DNA of 64,000 nucleotides from Ktedonosporobacter rubrisoli (lineage in GTDB: Bacteria > Chloroflexota > Ktedonobacteria > Ktedonobacterales > Ktedonobacteraceae): contig NZ_CP035758.1 in assembly GCF_004208415.1 (NCBI RefSeq), positions 10,478,001 through 10,542,000 of the forward strand, given 5' to 3'. Both the position numbers and the translations under genes were made by a program. Below are positions 1 through 10,293 of the stretch, piece after piece. Every line of letters starts with the position of its first letter. Within the stretch, counting starts at the first letter, position 1. The notes beneath the pieces were generated by a model. The model was not told where the DNA came from, made no database searches, and saw only the letters and a list, made by a program, of their open reading frames with translations.

Positions 1-339
1 TATAGCTTCCTTCTGGGGCTGCTGGCCTCAGCCGTCTTCGCAAGCGTGTATGGAGGTGGCTTGTGGGGATTTGTGCAACTCTGGGTGGGGCCGCTGCTCT
101 TTCTTTCATCACTCTGCTTGACGATTTCGCTCTTCGTCAGCTCAATCTTTGCCTTGATCTGCACTGCGGTGATCGAAGCCTTGCAGACTATTCCCGCCAG
201 GCTCACTCACCTGCTAAGCTTGCCGCTGCCTGAACTGGTACTCAACCCAACCAGCCCGGCGCTTTTCATCGGAGCGTTCCTGCTCATCGTTTTCGCTGTG
301 GTTTTTGTGCCAGGGCAGCCCAGGCCGGGCACGCTCTAA
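1..339 (+). CDS. Membrane protein, C-terminal part (ABC-2 permease-like)
   Basis: The reading frame is open from the first base of the window and ends at 339, so this is the C-terminal 112 residues of a gene that starts to the left. It contains three hydrophobic stretches separated by a short amphipathic loop, and the last one is followed by a polar Pro/Gly/Arg tail ending in GTL. The next genes are two ABC-2 type permeases and their ATPase in the same direction, only 38 bases on, so it is probably another membrane component of the same exporter operon. No motif is diagnostic; the ABC-2 label is inferred from the neighbours. Confidence 0.6.
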   Translation, partial: YSFLLGLLASAVFASVYGGGLWGFVQLWVGPLLFLSSLCLTISLFVSSIFALICTAVIEALQTIPARLTHLLSLPLPELVLNPTSPALFIGAFLLIVFAVVFVPGQPRPGTL

Positions 340-377
340 CACTTTTTGTCTCAATATCACGTCTCTCTGGAGGCAAT

Positions 378-1091
378 ATGCTTTGCGATCGTTTGCGCTA
401 TGAACTGCGTTTGCTCGGCAAGCAAGTTTTTCTTACTCCTCTTCTTGTCGTGATTGGCTTCGCTCTGTTGCTGGCTCTTGTCAATCACGATGTGGATAAG
501 GTGGCTCAGTCGATGGGTGCCAGCCTTGAGGTGTTGTTGCCTATGACTGCCGGTGTGGTTGTGGCAACCATCGCGATCTATGACCGGGCGCTTGAATTGC
601 AGTTAACGATGCTATATGCATACTACAGCACTGCGACAATGCGTTTTCTGTTCATCTTGCTCTGGAACGCCCTGGTCTCCTTACTGACCAGTTACTTGCT
701 CTACGTTTTCCATCTCTGGCGTTTGCCCGTACAGATTGCCCAATGGAGCCAGCCCTGGCAATTTCTCACCTGGCAACTGAGCTGGCTCTCCTCAACACTC
801 TGGCTGGTTGCTCTTGGCCTGGTGCTCTCGCAGCTTCTTCGCAGTCGCTCGGCCAGCGGCGCGCTGATTTGTGTGCTTTCTATCGCCGAACTGACCTTCC
901 ACCACATGATGGACCAGGACCCCTTGTATCATCCAGTCTATCTCTTCCCGCTGACGTATTCGCCTGAGGCCAGCTACTGGCTTACGAATCGCTTCGAGCT
1001 GCTCATCACCGCGGCGGCCTTACTCATGCTGGCCTGGTTTCTTTTGCGTATTCCAGAGCGCTTGCTCTCACATGCGCCCGGCGAAGAGTGA
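378..1091 (+). CDS. ABC-2 type transporter permease subunit
   Basis: A 237-residue protein with about six hydrophobic segments (near residues 17-35, 52-68, 88-110, 135-155, 160-178 and 208-225) and a short cytoplasmic N-terminus, the usual topology of a six-helix ABC-2 permease. The ATG follows a GGAGG-like site (ctggaggcaat). It lies in a run of same-strand membrane genes with an ABC ATPase two genes downstream. The substrate cannot be read from the sequence. The C-terminal codons are close to the next gene, suggesting one transcript. Confidence 0.7.
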   Translation: MLCDRLRYELRLLGKQVFLTPLLVVIGFALLLALVNHDVDKVAQSMGASLEVLLPMTAGVVVATIAIYDRALELQLTMLYAYYSTATMRFLFILLWNALVSLLTSYLLYVFHLWRLPVQIAQWSQPWQFLTWQLSWLSSTLWLVALGLVLSQLLRSRSASGALICVLSIAELTFHHMMDQDPLYHPVYLFPLTYSPEASYWLTNRFELLITAAALLMLAWFLLRIPERLLSHAPGEE

Positions 1092-1125
1092 GATAAAGAG
1101 AGAAATAAAAGGAGCACAAACACCT

Positions 1126-1899
1126 ATGAACTCATTGAAAATGGCCTGGGGAGCGCTACACTACGAGTTTCTGATGCAGGTCCGCCGGCCCACGCTCTGG
1201 CTGACGTTTCTCGGCTTCGCGCTTTTGCTGCTCAACCGCTCGCTCATTGGGGGCATGATTGCCCTGCATGCGCCAACGCTGCAACTGGCGGCTCTTCTGG
1301 CGCTGCTGACCAACTGGCTGGCTCCGCTGGGAGTTGGCATCTTTTTGGCTGATCGGCTGCCACGCGACCGGCGGCTCAAAGTGGAAGAGCTCTTAAATAC
1401 GCTCTCGGGTACGATTCGCATGCGCATGCTGAGCAAATACCTGGGAGCCACGTTAGCCACGCTTCTCCCGGCTTTCCTGCTGTACCTGCTCATCCTGGGC
1501 TTTGCAGTCTGGCAAACCGGCAATTTTCTCCTGATCCCTCCAGGCATTGTTTGCTATGCAGTGATTGTTCTGCCTGGTATGTTCTTCGTCTCAGCCTTCT
1601 CAATCGCCTGTCCTGCGGTGATCTGGGGGCCGCTCTACCAGTTCCTTTTCTTTGGTTATTGGTTCTGGGGCAATCTGTTGAGCCCTACTTCTGGCCTGCC
1701 CACGTTGAACGGGACGGCCCTGACTCCCATCGGTACCGTGATAGACATCAGCTTCTTTGGCATTTCATCCATGCGTGGAGTGGCTGGGCCGTCCTCTCCC
1801 TTAAACGGTGTGGCCAGTATCGTCGCGCTGCTCGGCCTTGCCATCCTGGCTCTTGTGGCGCTTTTCAAGTTTCTGAAATGGCAGCAGGCCCGGCAGTAA
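1126..1899 (+). CDS. ABC-2 type transporter permease subunit
   Basis: A 257-residue polytopic protein beginning MNSLKMAWGALHYEF. The frame is open further upstream to 1072, inside the previous gene, but the ATG at 1126 is preceded at normal distance by AAAAGGAGC (1107-1115) and is preferred. About six hydrophobic segments follow a short N-terminal amphipathic helix with QVRRPTLWL, typical of ABC-2 permeases where the first cytoplasmic segment contacts the ATPase. It likely pairs with the 378-1091 permease as a heterodimeric channel driven by the downstream ATPase. Confidence 0.72.
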   Translation: MNSLKMAWGALHYEFLMQVRRPTLWLTFLGFALLLLNRSLIGGMIALHAPTLQLAALLALLTNWLAPLGVGIFLADRLPRDRRLKVEELLNTLSGTIRMRMLSKYLGATLATLLPAFLLYLLILGFAVWQTGNFLLIPPGIVCYAVIVLPGMFFVSAFSIACPAVIWGPLYQFLFFGYWFWGNLLSPTSGLPTLNGTALTPIGTVIDISFFGISSMRGVAGPSSPLNGVASIVALLGLAILALVALFKFLKWQQARQ

Positions 1900-1952
1900 G
1901 ATAAGTCCTCTCAGCGAGATTATTGATCCATTTACAAAAGGAGCGAAAAGCT

Positions 1953-2846
1953 ATGCATATCACCATCAATCAGCTGAATAAGGTCTATCGCGGTGGAGTT
2001 CACGCCCTGACCGATGTAAATATGGTGATCCCCAATGGGATGTTTGGCTTGCTGGGACCCAACGGCGCGGGCAAGACCACGCTGATGCGCATTCTGGCCG
2101 GGATTCTACGCCCCAGCGGCGGCGGCATTCAGGTGGGCGCGTACAACGGGAACAGCGACCGGGGCCGCATCGCCATCAAGCGCATTCTGGGTTATCTGCC
2201 GCAGGACCTGGGGATGTATCCCGACCTCTCCGCGTATGAATTTCTTGACTATATCGGCATTCTCAAGGGTATGGACGAGCGCAAAAAGCGAGTAGCTCGC
2301 GTCAATGAGTTGCTCGAACTGGTCTCGCTCTCCGATGTCGCCAGTCGCAAGATCAAAACCTTTTCAGGCGGCATGAAGCGGCGCGTCGGCATCGCTCAGG
2401 CCTTGCTCAATGATCCCAAACTGCTGATCGTCGATGAGCCAACGGCGGGCCTTGATCCAGAGGAGCGCATTCGTTTTCGCAACCTGCTCTCGGATCTAGG
2501 GGGAGATCGTATCGTGCTGCTCTCCACGCATATTGTCGAGGATATTGCTCAGACCTGCCGCAATCTGGCGATTATGAACAAGGGCCACATCACCTTCCAG
2601 GGAAGCCTTAGCGAGCTTGCTTATGAGGCGCGTGGCAAGGTTTGGATGGTTACGACCAGCGGCCCCAAGCCAGAGGGAGATATCACAGTCGTCTCCACAA
2701 TGAATATGGGGACGACTGTGCAGTATCGTGTAGTTGGCGAGCTTGCTAATCCGCAGAAGGCGATCTCCGTCGAGCCGAGCCTTGAGGACAGCTACGTCTG
2801 GCTGATGCGCGAGAAGCGCATATCGGTACCGGCGGAAGCGCACTAA
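1953..2846 (+). CDS. ABC transporter ATP-binding protein
   Basis: A 297-residue ATPase of an ABC-2 exporter. All core motifs are visible: Walker A GPNGAGKTTL (about residue 36-45), Q-loop in YLPQDLG, signature FSGGMKRR, Walker B LLIVDEPTAGLD and the switch His in LLSTHIVED. The domain occupies about residues 1-230; the remaining 65 residues are a regulatory tail typical of multidrug or copper (NosF-like) type ATPases. The start at 1953 is chosen because AAAGGAGCG (1937-1945) precedes it; an upstream ATG at 1923 has no such site. It energises the two preceding permeases. Confidence 0.9.
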   Translation: MHITINQLNKVYRGGVHALTDVNMVIPNGMFGLLGPNGAGKTTLMRILAGILRPSGGGIQVGAYNGNSDRGRIAIKRILGYLPQDLGMYPDLSAYEFLDYIGILKGMDERKKRVARVNELLELVSLSDVASRKIKTFSGGMKRRVGIAQALLNDPKLLIVDEPTAGLDPEERIRFRNLLSDLGGDRIVLLSTHIVEDIAQTCRNLAIMNKGHITFQGSLSELAYEARGKVWMVTTSGPKPEGDITVVSTMNMGTTVQYRVVGELANPQKAISVEPSLEDSYVWLMREKRISVPAEAH

Positions 2847-2868
2847 AGTGCGGGAAGGAGAAGGATTT

Positions 2869-4109
2869 ATGGTACAGTCCATTGGAAGTTGCACATTGAG
2901 TGCTCCCCGGGTTGGCATGGACGCGCACACAGAGCTATTGAGGTTGCGCCTGGTCCCTGGCTGGATTATTCTGCTTGCCGCGCTGTTTAGCCTCTTTGCG
3001 GTGAGCTGGGATATTCAGTGGCATATAACTGTCGGACGCGATCGAACCCTGACCATGCCGCACCTCTTTATCCTGGGGAGCATCACCGTCATGGGCCTCG
3101 CGGCTCTTGCTGCCGTCCTTATCGAGACGATATGGGCGCGCCAGAGCGTATCGGTAGCCCGGGAAGGCACTCCTTTTGCCAGAATGTTCTCAAGTTCGCT
3201 GGGCGCTTACCTTGTCGGCTACGGAGCCCTCGATGCCGCGATAGCTTTTCCCTGGATCAATACTGGCATACGCTCTATGGCGTTGATGTCTCTCTCTGGG
3301 CGCCATTTCATATCATGGTGCTGGTAGGGGTTTGTGTGGTTTGTCTGGGCGTAAGCTATATGTTAGCCGATGGTGCCCAGATGGCCGCCGAGCAGGGAGC
3401 GCGAGGAGCTGAACGGGCCGGCTATATCGGGGCGATGCTGGCCTGGGCGACGCTTTTGGGAAATCTCTCCTTTCTCCTGCCGAATGCTCTCACCACAGGA
3501 TATCTTGCTTTGGGCAATCTGATCTTCACGGTGTATCCGCTGCTACTCGGTGCATTTGCGACGTTTGTTATGATGATAGCTGTCCAGGTGCTTCCCTGGC
3601 GAGCCGCGGCTACGAGTGTAACCGTCGTCTACCTCCTCTTTGGGTTGGTCAACTACTTGCTTATTCCTCTACTGATGACGCTCAATCTTCAGCTTGAGCA
3701 GCAGTATTTGCTTCCACACGCCTCGACTGTTTCTTTAATAGGCTTGGAGTGGCAGTACGGGTTGCTCATCCCGGCTGTGCTTCTGGATGCCATCGCCTGG
3801 CTTACGCGGCGCGCAAAATGGCCGCCCAGAAGGGCAAATAGAGTGACGTTCGTGGTTGCGTCAATTAGCATAAGCCTGGCGGCCCTTCTCTATCCATTCT
3901 TTATTCGTTCCGCTCAGGAACAGAGCGATCCACTGAGTAAAATGAATGGTCCAATCGCTGCTGCTCAGTTGCAAGCTTCAAGCAATCTACCGCATTCGAG
4001 CATTGTACTGGTTATAGCGCTTTCATTGCTCTTGGGCCTGCTGGGAATTTGGGGAGGAAGCTGGTTGGGCGCTGGCATTGGCGAGTTGATGCGGAGGACG
4101 AAGCGATGA
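2869..4109 (+). CDS. His-rich polytopic membrane protein, interrupted by a frameshift
   Basis: Two overlapping frames together encode about 413 residues with roughly ten membrane helices. The first frame starts at the ATG at 2869 after GGAAGGAGAAGG and carries helices through AIAFP; the second continues with LDQYWHTLYGVD and PFHIMVLVG. The switch is at the C run 3250-3252: adding one C gives an uninterrupted protein. Conserved-looking His residues sit at membrane edges (DIQWHI, MPHLF, QYWHTLYG, PFHIM), which suggests metal or cofactor contact. The family is not recognised. It overlaps the next gene by an ATGA junction, so the two are translationally coupled. The frameshift may be a sequencing error. 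Confidence 0.65.
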
Positions 4110-4717
4110 AAATGAAAAAAGGTGGCAAATGGCAGCAGTGCTTGCTTGCACTGAGCATACTTGCGCTGATCTTCTTGCTGGTTGAGATCGCTGTCTCCAT
4201 TGCTGCAACCCAGCATGGAGACGCGCCGGTGCGTGTTGAGCACGTGACGGCTGGCCCTTACCGCTTCACCGTGAGCCTCTACGACGATCCAGCCCGCGCC
4301 GGTTTTGCCTTGCCTTTCACGATAGTGCCGCAGGGACCAGTGCACGGGACTTTGCGCTATCAGGTGACTTCTGTTCCAGTAGGGACACTTTTGCCGGAGA
4401 ATAAAGTTAAGATGGAGGGAAATCGTCTTGCCACCCTTGTCAGAGATAGCGTTAGCGCTGATCCACAGGTGCCGGGAGGCGTGCAGGGAGCAGCCGAGAT
4501 CACCGTGCAGGGACTATGGAAGCTCCATGTGCTTGTCGATGGACCGGCTGGTCAGCAGGCATTCGATGTGGCCGTCACAGCCACGACCCTACCTCCTATA
4601 CCTATCTGGTCGGGCTGGCTTATCGGTTTTATTCCTGTATATGGGATCGTTGTCTTCCTGCTAGCACAAATGAAGCACAAAGGCCAGCGCGCACCGCTGC
4701 CCGCCAGCCGGGTGTAA
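4106..4717 (+). CDS. Membrane-anchored YtkA/FixH-like protein
   Basis: A 203-residue protein starting at the ATG that overlaps the stop of the previous gene (ATGA at 4106-4109). The N-terminus is basic (MKMKKGGK) followed by a long hydrophobic helix, then an extracytoplasmic beta-rich domain (VTAGPYRFTVSLYDDP, followed near the end by ITVQGLWKLHVLVDG) and a C-terminal helix. The pattern of a hydrophobic anchor plus an immunoglobulin-like domain with GLWKLHV resembles YtkA/FixH-type domains, some of which act in copper or oxidase biogenesis. That role is inference. Coupling with the His-rich membrane protein suggests they form a complex. Confidence 0.6.
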   Translation: MKMKKGGKWQQCLLALSILALIFLLVEIAVSIAATQHGDAPVRVEHVTAGPYRFTVSLYDDPARAGFALPFTIVPQGPVHGTLRYQVTSVPVGTLLPENKVKMEGNRLATLVRDSVSADPQVPGGVQGAAEITVQGLWKLHVLVDGPAGQQAFDVAVTATTLPPIPIWSGWLIGFIPVYGIVVFLLAQMKHKGQRAPLPASRV

Positions 4718-4771
4718 CCTGAATCTTAGTCTGTCTCTATCGTGGCAATGGGTCCAGGGTCTATAGCTCTT

Positions 4772-4825
4772 GCTAGTAAGAAGCTTTTCGCGTCTTGCCA
4801 GGACGTCTAATGGCAGCTTACTAGC
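4772..4825 (+). repeat. Inverted repeat, 9-bp perfect arms
   Basis: GCTAGTAAG at 4772-4780 is the exact reverse complement of CTTACTAGC at 4817-4825, with a 36-base spacer. It lies between the membrane operon and the gamma-glutamyltransferase gene. There is no T run after it, so it is not a classical terminator; it may end the upstream operon or bind a regulator. Confidence 0.4.
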
Positions 4826-4934
4826 TAGCGGCCTGCGTTTAGAAAAGTGATATACTGATGGAAACCGCTTAGCTCATTCTAAGTATTGTTGCCCCGTTCA
4901 TCTGCGCTAAGTCTGGAACCTGAAAGGAAACGCT

Positions 4935-6545
4935 ATGACCTTATTTCCCCAACATCGCCCTGTTACCCTGGCCCGTCGCGGCGTTGTGGCTGCCCCTCAC
5001 TATCTGGCGGCTGAAGCGGGCCTGGATCTGCTTAAAGCAGGCGGAAACGCTATTGACGCCGCAATTGCAGCCAGCGCAATGCTGCAGGTGGTGTATCCCT
5101 TTGTGTGTGGCATTGGCGGTGATGTCTTCATGCTGATTTATGAGGCTAAAAGTGGAGAACTGTATGGCTTAAATGGCAGTGGGCGGTCCGCACGCGCCGC
5201 CACGGTTGAGCGTTACCATGAACTGGGATATACAAATATGCCAGTGCGTGGTATTCATACGGTAACCGTCCCTGGTTGTGTGAGCGGCTGGGGAGAAGCT
5301 GCCCAGCGCTTTGGCCGCCTGGGCCTGGCCCAATCTCTTGCTCCGGCTATCTCCTATGCCGAGGAAGGGTTTGCAGTTGGCCCCGGTTTGCAGACTGCTT
5401 TAGGCGTGATGCAGGCAATTCCCGAGATCCATCGTTCCTGGCATACCCACTTCCTTCCTGACGGCACGCTGCCCCAGATCGGCTCAATCATGCGCTTTCC
5501 CACCTTAGCACGCACCCTGCGCGCCGTCGCCAAAGATGGGCCTGAGACGTTTTACCGTGGTGAGGTTGCGGAACAGATAGCCGCCTTCTTTGCCAGTGAG
5601 GGGGGCTTGATTACGCGCGAGGATCTGGCCGCGCATCGCAGCGACTGGGTAAAGCCGCTCAGCGTGCCTTTTGCCGACCTGCAAATCTACGAGTTGCCGC
5701 CCAACACCCAGGGCGTTACCGCGCTGCAGATGCTTGGCATGCTTGATCGCCTCACGCTGGGCGCCGATCCGCTGACAGCAGAGACGGTCCATCTGGAAGT
5801 GGAGGCCAAGAAGCTGGCATTTGCCGATCGTGCGGCCTATCTTACCGATCCCGCGCACATGCGCATTGATCCAGAAGCCCTTATTGATCCGGCTTATCTT
5901 GCGCGCCGCAGCGCTCTCATCGATCCCACAAAGGCCTTACCATCCGTCGATCCGGGCGGTTTTACCGGAGATACTATCTATCTCTGCGCTGCCGATCGTG
6001 AGGGTAATATCGTCTCGCTGATCCAGAGCAATTATATGGGCTTTGGCAGTGGCGTTGTCGTCGATGATGCCGGCATAGTGCTGCAAAACCGGGGCGCATA
6101 TTTCTCGCTTAACCCCAGCGCTGCTAACGTTCTGGCTCCGGCCAAACGTACTTTGCACACCTTGATTCCTTCGCTGGCCTTGCGCAATGGGCGACCGGCC
6201 ATGGTTTTCGGCACGATGGGTGGCGATGGGCAGCCCCAGACTCATTTGCAGGTTTATACAGCTGTGGAACGCTTTGGCTTGAATATTCAGCAAGCCATTG
6301 AAATGCCGCGCTGGGTGCATGGCGGTACGCATAATCCGAGCGGTAAGAGCGAAACGTTGCAGGTAGAGAGTCGTTTCCCTGCCGAAACTATCGAAGGGCT
6401 GCAACGTCGCGGCCATGTCATCGAGCAGCAAGCTGCCTGGTTTGCAGGAATGGGCTATGCTCAGGGCATTCTCTTCGATCCAGAGACTGGCGTGATGCAG
6501 GGAGGCTCAGACCCACGCGCGGAAGGCGTTGCCGCCGGATGGTGA
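4935..6545 (+). CDS. ggt: Gamma-glutamyltransferase family protein
   Basis: A 536-residue Ntn-hydrolase that transfers or hydrolyses gamma-glutamyl groups, for example from glutathione. The precursor self-cleaves before a nucleophilic Thr; the Thr of GDTIYL (residue 347) sits where the small subunit should start, leaving a large subunit of about 346 and a small one of about 190 residues. Conserved blocks are visible: AGGNAIDAAIA near 35-45, GIGGDVFMLIY near 59-69 and GTMGGDGQPQTH near 426-437. No signal peptide is seen, so a cytoplasmic enzyme acting on another gamma-glutamyl or acyl amide is possible. The start follows GAAAGGAAACGCT. A strong terminator follows. Confidence 0.9.
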   Translation: MTLFPQHRPVTLARRGVVAAPHYLAAEAGLDLLKAGGNAIDAAIAASAMLQVVYPFVCGIGGDVFMLIYEAKSGELYGLNGSGRSARAATVERYHELGYTNMPVRGIHTVTVPGCVSGWGEAAQRFGRLGLAQSLAPAISYAEEGFAVGPGLQTALGVMQAIPEIHRSWHTHFLPDGTLPQIGSIMRFPTLARTLRAVAKDGPETFYRGEVAEQIAAFFASEGGLITREDLAAHRSDWVKPLSVPFADLQIYELPPNTQGVTALQMLGMLDRLTLGADPLTAETVHLEVEAKKLAFADRAAYLTDPAHMRIDPEALIDPAYLARRSALIDPTKALPSVDPGGFTGDTIYLCAADREGNIVSLIQSNYMGFGSGVVVDDAGIVLQNRGAYFSLNPSAANVLAPAKRTLHTLIPSLALRNGRPAMVFGTMGGDGQPQTHLQVYTAVERFGLNIQQAIEMPRWVHGGTHNPSGKSETLQVESRFPAETIEGLQRRGHVIEQQAAWFAGMGYAQGILFDPETGVMQGGSDPRAEGVAAGW

Positions 6546-6592
6546 GAGCTACCATGCATGAGCTGGTTGTGAGATTGGAAAAGAGAGTCCAA

Positions 6593-6623
6593 TGCTGTCA
6601 GGCGCGTGCCTGGCAGCAGTTTT
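6593..6623 (+). terminator. Rho-independent terminator after ggt
   Basis: An 11-bp stem (TGCTGTCAGGC 6593-6603 with GCCTGGCAGCA 6608-6618, one G-U pair) with the loop GCGT is followed by GTTTT. It sits 48 bases after the ggt stop and before the convergent HD-domain gene. Confidence 0.8.
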
Positions 6624-6686
6624 GACGGCATCCCAGCTTATGTGAAGTGGGTCTGGTGGGCACTATGCGACAAAGGCTAAGCAGAG

Positions 6687-7370
6687 CTATAATTCGCCCT
6701 TGACCTCTTTCTCCAGACGTTTAAAAAACTCGGCCATGTAATCGTAGCGTTCGCGCGCCAGATGTTTGCCCGTAGCGGTAGTCATACGCTCGGGAAGATC
6801 GATGAAAAGCAATTGAAACTCGATACTTGGGGAATAATCAGGACGGCGGCGCAGCTTACGGATGGTAAGAAGATCAACCGGTTCGCTTACGTCAGCTGGC
6901 AGCGGCGAATATATTTTCTGATTATAATGGCCGGTAATGCTGTAGAGGCGACCGATGCCGATGGCGCCCAGGGTATCGATTTTATCGGCGTCGTAAAGAA
7001 TGCAGCCCTCCAGGCTCTGTGGCCTGGTTCCACCTGTCAGGCGATGGTCGCGAATGGCTTGTTGGACGGCAGGAATGGCGTGCTGAGGAAAGGCAGTATG
7101 CATAAGCAGGTCTGCAGCCATGGCCGCGCTAATCTGGGCATGATCTCCGCCGTGTTGGCGCTCGCGTGTCTGCCCAACATCATGGAAAGCGACTGCAGCC
7201 CAGATTGTTGGCAAGTCGCCCCCTTCGTGCCGCTGGATCGTATCGGCCAGCGCCATAGTTCGCACAATATGGTCATAATCGTGGGCGGCATCCTTGCTCT
7301 CTTCTCGCTCAAAGGTCTCTTTTGCTAATCTCAACAGCCAGCTACGCAGTTCAGTCAGTGTATCTTGCAT
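6687..7370 (-). CDS. HD domain phosphohydrolase
   Basis: A 227-residue metal-dependent phosphohydrolase of the HD superfamily (YedJ/YfbR-like relatives act on nucleotides). The metal ligands are visible: H34 in HDYDHI, H63-D64 in AFHDVG, and an Asp in LYDADKID near 127-130. HGGDH and DHRLTG supply further conserved His residues. Its ATG overlaps the stop codon of the upstream histidine kinase by one base (TAATG), so the two are co-translated. The substrate is not known; linkage to a sensor kinase suggests a signalling or nucleotide-clearing role. Confidence 0.8.
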   Translation of the reverse strand: MQDTLTELRSWLLRLAKETFEREESKDAAHDYDHIVRTMALADTIQRHEGGDLPTIWAAVAFHDVGQTRERQHGGDHAQISAAMAADLLMHTAFPQHAIPAVQQAIRDHRLTGGTRPQSLEGCILYDADKIDTLGAIGIGRLYSITGHYNQKIYSPLPADVSEPVDLLTIRKLRRRPDYSPSIEFQLLFIDLPERMTTATGKHLARERYDYMAEFFKRLEKEVKGEL

Positions 7371-10293
7371 TAGTGATGAATCTGTCCTTCTGCTAAAGGC
7401 AACGTCAGAACGAAGCGGCTGCCTTCGCCGGCAAGGCCGCTGCTCTCAACATGAATGGTCCCGTTGTGAAGCCGTAGGAGCTCTGCAACGACATACAAAC
7501 CCAATCCGACGCCCCTTGTCTTGCTAAGTTCAGTGTTGGAGGCACGGTAAAAGCGCTCAAAGAGGTGCTCCTGAGCTTCGGGTGGAACCCCGATCCCTTT
7601 ATCGGTGACACAAGCCTCGATGATCATGCTTCCATCTTCGCCAGGACGCTGAGCCAGAGAAACAGTAATAGGGCCTCCGAACGGACTATATTTTATCGCA
7701 TTTTGCAGCAGGTTGGCAAAAATCTGCAGCAAGCGCGCGCGATCGCCATACACCAGGTAAGGATGCTCTGCGGGCTCAATAACGTAGCTTATCTCATGTT
7801 GCGTTGAGGTTGTGCTCTGGGCGGCGACAGCCTGTTTGACAATCTCGACAAGATTTATCTCTTCCAGCGTCAGGGAGATTTGTCCACGGTTCAGGCGCGT
7901 GACCTCCAAAAAAGTATTGACAATATTGGTAAGCTGGTGGGCCTGCAGGCCAATGATTGTGGAGCTTTCATTCAGTTTGTCGCGCAACCCTGGATCAAGC
8001 TCGGCAGCCTTGCGTAACGTACGGGCTATCATCTGGCTATGCGCGAGAATAACCGTCAGCGGCGTGCGAAATTCATGCGCGGTGATAGCAAGAAATTCAT
8101 CCTTGAGCGCATTTGATTCGCGCATAATAGCCTCGTTGTTCCGTGCTATCTCTGCCTCTTGTTGCCAGCGAGCCTGCTCAAGTGCCAGCCCGGCAAATTG
8201 AGCTATGCCTTCGGCAACGGCGATATCCCATACGTTAAAAGCTGTAGGCTCAGGGAGCAGTGCGGCAGTTGCACCTCCTACATGCGGTGCTGAGGTGCGA
8301 TCAAGCACCATTGCTCCCAGCAAGCGACTATTATGGGTAATAGGAACCGCAAGAATCATGGTATTGAGAAACTCGTCTGCTTCTTCGGGGCATTGCTCAG
8401 CGCTTACCAGCGTCGTGTAGCCGTTGACTAATTGCTCGCGAAAGCCTGCGTAGTGCTCGCCAGACGGCTCTAGCCAGCGTTTCTGGTCCTCAAGCCACTG
8501 CTCCTCCTCCTTATCTGAGAGGCCAATAGAGAGGAGCGGATTAAAGATGTGCTCTTCCTGGTCGAAGATTTCGACGACGCCGCGGGCGCAATTGAGCGTA
8601 CTCATCATCATTACAAGCAGGCGATGCAATATATCGGTGATATCGGTAATGCCAGAGATCTCTTCAGCCGCGTGCAACATAGTATCCAGCGCGCCGCGTA
8701 TACGTCTTTCTATGCGGACCTGTTCCGTGACATCGCGAAAGGCGCCGACGATACCAATCTGCTGAGAGGCTCTATCCAGGAGCGGTTCTACATTTACTTC
8801 AAGCGTACGTTCTGAGTTGTCGGCTCGCCGGGTGATGAAGCGTTCCCCCGGATATGCGCGCCGCGCAAAGCGCGAGCGAGAGGAAAATCTTCGGGAGGGA
8901 TGAGCTGCCCATGCAAGGTATAGATTGGGTGGCGCTGCAAGAAAGCCGAAAGCGGCTCCTTAGTCTTCACTGGCATATCCACAAAATGGGAAGCCGTGCG
9001 ATTGCTCATAATAATCTGTCCTTCCTGGTTAAGGACAGTAATGCCTTCGGACATGGCGTTAAAGACAGCTTCCAGAGTATTGGCGTGTTCGGTAGCCAGG
9101 GCTGCTGCCTGTTCGACCTCAGAGAGAATGCGCGCTTTCTCTATGGCCAGTGCGCATTGAGCAGCTATATCGCGCGCGTAGGCGTATTGGCCGGCCGAGA
9201 TCTGGCGGCGAGAGCGCGGATAATTGGCAAAGGCAAAACCCACACAGCGCGCCTCTTCATGGGAAAGCTTTCCCGTCGCAAACTGATATCCATTTTGGCT
9301 GCGTGCCCCCACAATTAAGGGCACGATGATCACGTTTTCCATGCCGAGCTGCTGGAAGCAGGCTTTTTCGCCCTCCTCCATTTGATCGCCAGTGATAAAA
9401 AGTGATGAGCTTTGTAGAATGGCCTCCTGGCAGTGAGGAAGGTCGCTTAAAAATGGCGTAAAGTTGCTAAGCTGTGAGGCGGGAGCAGAAAGCTTATTAG
9501 TGTTCACCAGCGTGAGCATGCTATCGTCATCCAGCAGAGCTATTGTTGCTCCTACAGCTTCTAAGCCGCTCTCAAGGTGCTCTGTGGCAATCTCTAAGAC
9601 TTTTGTGAGATCCTCGCCAGAGTTAACCGCCATGGCTACCTTGTAAATGGATTGAGCGCGCTCGATCAGACGTTCCGCGCGCTTGCGTTCGCTCTGAGCC
9701 TGCTGATACAAATGGGCGTTATGAATGGCTATGGCCGCCTGTTGACCGATAGCGCGCGCGAGCTGCTGTTGTTCTGCGGAGAAGTGGCAGGTTTCTCCGG
9801 GATTATCGAGGGACATCAAGCCTAGTGGCTGCCCTTCGCGGATAAGGGCCACGAGTAAAACTGAGCGTGCCAGAAACTTATCGGCGATGATACGCATAGT
9901 CGGGCTGGTTACAGATTGAAGATCCTCCAGGGCTAAAAGATCATTTGCCTCGAAGAGACGCGGGATAATCGGATCATTAAATGGCAAGGGATTACGGCGC
10001 CACACTCTATCTGCCGCCTGGATATCTTTTCGATTTAAGCTTAAACGTTGTGCAGAGAGATGATATGCTGATGGAAGAAATAATGAGCGCGTTTCATCCA
10101 GAAGCCAGACGGCACATCGTTCAACCTCACAAACCTCTGTTGTTCGTCTTACCAGTATTTGTAAAATATGCGTAGGATCGAGCGAGGAAGCCAGCAACTC
10201 TGACAGTTCTCGCAAAAGTTCACTTTCACGTAACGCATTCAGTAATTGTAAGCGTTCCTGATTGCCGGTGAACAAAGGACTCTCACTTGGCAT
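7370..10293 (-). CDS. Multi-GAF/PAS sensor histidine kinase, split by a frameshift
   Basis: Two frames (10293 to 8794, and on to 7370) together make one kinase of about 970 residues. Order: GAF (about 25-195), second GAF (about 210-385), PAS (about 395-520), third GAF, dimerisation/phosphoacceptor helix with TAHEFRTPLTV, and HATPase with N-box NLLQNAIKYSPFGG, G1 DKGIGVPPEAQ and G2 RGVGLGLYV. The break is in the sense-strand run of five G (8845-8849 on this strand): six G would turn HIRG into HIRGERFITRR and continue through a PAS C-terminal motif FRDVTEQ straight into MLHAAEE. There is no membrane segment, so it is a cytoplasmic sensor. No adjacent response regulator is present; the HD gene follows. 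Confidence 0.8.

Noticed and set aside
3018..3260. Frame beginning MAYNCRTRSNPD as an independent gene start
   Set aside because: The first 80 residues are Arg/Cys/Pro-rich out-of-frame reading of the true membrane protein; real sequence begins only after the frameshift near 3250.
6762..7328. 188-aa plus-strand frame opposite the HD gene
   Set aside because: The minus strand carries the complete HD motif set; the plus frame has no family features.
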